A stretch of 36,428 nt of DNA, taken from CAYQJV01 sp964417925 (GTDB lineage Bacteria > Hydrothermota > Tepidihabitantia > B3-TA06 > CAYQJV01). How positions within the stretch are numbered: the stretch's first letter is position 1; each line of letters opens with the position of its first letter. The DNA lies in NCBI GenBank assembly GCA_964417925.1, contig CAYQJV010000011.1, forward strand, positions 1-36,428, read 5' to 3'. The notes under the pieces were generated by a model that worked only from the letters and a program-made list of their open reading frames with translations, did not search any database and was not told where the DNA came from. The position numbers and the translations under genes are program-made. Of the stretch, positions 34,825 through 36,428 are shown one piece after another.

Positions 34825-35967
34825 TTATCCCAGAACTTTGAATAAGGATAAAACCCATTTACTCATCCCTAATAAAGATAAAACCGATCCAAGAATAATC
34901 AGCGCCATTATAGTTGCTTTACCATAATCCTGTCCTTTTATTGTACCTACAAGAGTAGGTTCTCTTGAAATATAGGCTGAAGCAGCATACAACTCCTCTC
35001 CAATTATAGTATAATCACAAGAAGTAATAAAGAAAGGTAGCTGTGCTATTGCATCTGTACCTGCTATTTGAATTGCTCCTGTTTGAGCTCCAACCTCTGC
35101 CAAAAGAAGTGCCTCAGCATAGAACATTCCCATAAAGAAATTTGCAGCAGGCTTTTCCCTAACCATTATTCCATTTACTGCTGAGGTATAACCAAACTGT
35201 GATCCTGTAACATAGAATACACTATCTGGATTAAATGCATCGGGTCTTCCAACATCGGTATAAGCCTCCTTTACGATCTCTCTTGTCACAGTATACACCA
35301 CAGGATCCCTATTGGGAACTATAATAGGTATATCATATTCTGCTGCTTTTTTAGCAATACCCGGTAGAATATTTATTGCAGCAATAGTAGCAACGTCAGA
35401 GATACCTGTGGCACTTGGAATGTAAAGTATAGGTCTTCCCATTTCGGTAGCCCTACCCACTGCTTCATCTATCTTTTCTAATCCTGGAATCTTTCTCAGA
35501 TATATATTTTCACCTTTTTTGGCTTTATTTACAAAGTACATTACATATCCAAAAAACAACAACATCGCTACAAGTACATTTATCTTTCTGGGATCAAACC
35601 ATTGAGGCCGAGGAACAGCGGGAGGGGAAGGCGCCGAAAATACCATTGTATCCCCAAGAAAAGCTGCCACCTTATATACGTATTCTTTACCGTTTACCAT
35701 TGTGGTATCATAATCAACATATTTATTAACTCCTGATGCAACTCTCCACACCTCTTTGAATTCCTCTCCTTTCTCTGCTCTCCATATTGAATAACCATCT
35801 ATTATTTTATCATCGGGAGAAAGCCTCCACTCCACTGTGATACTTTGACCTTTATCATAAGGAGTATCATAGGCTTTTACACTTGAGGGAGGTCTTATTG
35901 CAGGTTTTAGTGTATCTCCTCCCTCAGGAGGAGGTTGTGAAAATAGAAACAGATAAAAAATCCACAT
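34825..35967 (-). CDS. Unknown protein with fibronectin type III domain and membrane-anchored alpha/beta domain, component A
   Basis: 380 aa. Signal-peptide-like start, a fibronectin type III domain at ~28-118 (ITVEWRLSPDDKIIDGYSIW, KEYVYKVAAFLG), a transmembrane helix ~128-148, a soluble alpha/beta domain ~160-350 and a last helix ~355-377. The soluble part has PILYIPSATGISDVATIAA, DIPIIVPNRDPVVYTVTRE, VFYVTGSQFGYTSAVNG and IQIAGTDAIAQLPFFITS. It may correspond to the unnamed-function family DUF6754, but I cannot confirm that. Fn3 should face outside and, after one helix, the alpha/beta domain would face the cytoplasm. TAATG overlap with the MazG-like gene. Confidence 0.8.
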   Translation of the reverse strand: MWIFYLFLFSQPPPEGGDTLKPAIRPPSSVKAYDTPYDKGQSITVEWRLSPDDKIIDGYSIWRAEKGEEFKEVWRVASGVNKYVDYDTTMVNGKEYVYKVAAFLGDTMVFSAPSPPAVPRPQWFDPRKINVLVAMLLFFGYVMYFVNKAKKGENIYLRKIPGLEKIDEAVGRATEMGRPILYIPSATGISDVATIAAINILPGIAKKAAEYDIPIIVPNRDPVVYTVTREIVKEAYTDVGRPDAFNPDSVFYVTGSQFGYTSAVNGIMVREKPAANFFMGMFYAEALLLAEVGAQTGAIQIAGTDAIAQLPFFITSCDYTIIGEELYAASAYISREPTLVGTIKGQDYGKATIMALIILGSVLSLLGMSKWVLSLFKVLG

Positions 35968-36287
35968 TAGAACACCTCCTTTTTTAAAAACGGTTCATCA
36001 CATATACACGGCATTTTACCACATTTTGGACATCCATTGCCATACTTTTTAGTAGATACCTCCTCCAAATTGACATCCATAAGATTGGCAAGACTACACA
36101 ACCATGCAAACACATCTGCAAATTCATTTTCAACTTTTTCTTTTTCTTTTTCTTTTTGTTTAAAGGATTTAGCAAGCTCTCCAACCTCTTCTACAAACCA
36201 AATAAATGTTTTTTCAAACCCTCGTTTTGAATCTTTATGATAAAATGTCTTTTTTATAAGATGTTGAAACTCGTTTATAGTGAGCAT
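35967..36287 (-). CDS. MazG-like nucleotide pyrophosphohydrolase with cysteine tail
   Basis: 106 aa. Helical MazG fold with the metal-binding acidic pattern EEVGELAKS (32-40) and ENEFADVFAWL (53-63), as in EExxE...ExxD house-cleaning pyrophosphatases that hydrolyse non-standard dNTPs. The C-terminal CPKCGKMPCIC could bind zinc; similar cysteine tails occur in some MazG-like proteins. Between the acidic motifs lies a KEKEKEK stretch encoded by a TTTTTC microsatellite, which may vary in length. First gene of the ten-gene operon, with its own leaderless-type promoter. Confidence 0.85.
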   Translation of the reverse strand: MLTINEFQHLIKKTFYHKDSKRGFEKTFIWFVEEVGELAKSFKQKEKEKEKVENEFADVFAWLCSLANLMDVNLEEVSTKKYGNGCPKCGKMPCICDEPFLKKEVF

Positions 36288-36294
36288 TAATTTA

Positions 36295-36322
36295 ATAATA
36301 CATTAAACATATTGATTGTCAA
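36295..36322 (-). promoter_or_regulatory. Promoter of the long 36287-28248 operon, leaderless type
   Basis: -10 TATTAT at 36295-36300, 16-bp spacer, -35 TTGACA (perfect) at 36317-36322, then 7 nt to the ATG at 36287 without a Shine-Dalgarno. The dispersed repeat begins 2 bp upstream of the -35. Confidence 0.75.
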
Positions 36323-36324
36323 GT

Positions 36325-36421
36325 AAATGTAGAATTCCATAACATTTTGGACTGAAGTTTATTCTTTACCCACCTGTTCAAAAAGTATTTTATTAAACTT
36401 CTCCATAAAATCCCTCGCACT
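36325..36421. repeat. Dispersed ~97-bp repeat, copy 2, at the window end
   Basis: Counterpart of 2131-2229. On the minus strand the frame SARDFMEKFNKILFEQVGKE-stop is open and enters from beyond the window, so a longer element probably continues past 36428. Repeats of this kind often end assembled contigs. Confidence 0.7.
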
Positions 36422-36428
36422 CCTACTA

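Noticed and set aside
1..36428. tRNA, rRNA and riboswitches
   Set aside because: Intergenic gaps were read on both strands; none shows a tRNA-like cloverleaf, rRNA sequence or a recognisable riboswitch core, and most gaps are too short.

Overview
The window looks like a scaffold from an uncultivated, AT-rich, anaerobic bacterium with an outer membrane. Four proteins carry C-terminal domains resembling type IX secretion (T9SS type A) sorting tails, and several others look like small outer-membrane beta-barrels. Together with a soluble H2/heterodisulfide-reductase module, this points to a candidate phylum near the FCB group (WOR-3/Stahlbacteria-like). That placement is an inference; no rRNA or ribosomal-protein marker is present. 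A run of exactly 100 N at 20722-20821 shows the sequence is scaffolded.

Layout. (1) 1-2134, minus: two barrel-like paralogues share an almost identical promoter and N-terminal cassette and are separated by a truncated lipase-like gene. (2) 2131-7613: three secreted proteins, namely an FG-GAP propeller, a polysaccharide-deacetylase-like protein and a second propeller protein, all with sorting-type tails. (3) 7644-11006, minus: a decaying stretch with a stop-interrupted remnant, two small ORFs and two genes each broken by a frameshift. (4) 11085-19555, minus: one tight operon for a [NiFe]-hydrogenase/heterodisulfide reductase complex (mvhG, mvhA, hdrC, hdrB, hdrA, mvhD) followed by a soluble fumarate-reductase-like iron-sulfur/flavoprotein pair. 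(5) 19738-23239, minus: a gingipain-type C25 protease with PKD repeats, plus a lipoprotein. (6) 23339-28244, plus: a sodium:amino-acid symporter with its MetS-type small subunit, an MFS transporter, a geranylgeranyl-reductase-family flavoprotein and two envelope proteins. (7) 28248-36287, minus: a ten-gene run with a MazG-like enzyme, a four-gene membrane system of unknown function, phosphomannomutase, EF-P, a GlmU-like protein, a ROK sugar kinase and a DUF2085 membrane protein.

How the parts may work together. The Mvh-Hdr complex should oxidise H2 and bifurcate electrons to ferredoxin and a second acceptor. Co-transcription with the FrdAB-like pair suggests that fumarate, or a similar acceptor, takes the high-potential electrons in the cytoplasm. 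The secreted protease, deacetylase-like protein and amino-acid symporter fit a peptide- or necromass-feeding lifestyle.

The promoters are unusually uniform: nine of ten recognisable ones have a 16-bp spacer. The distance from the -10 box to the start codon is either 5-7 nt, with no Shine-Dalgarno (leaderless-type), or exactly 17 nt. The strongest candidates for undescribed biology are the 32685-35967 membrane system and the hydrogenase/Hdr/fumarate-reductase-like operon.
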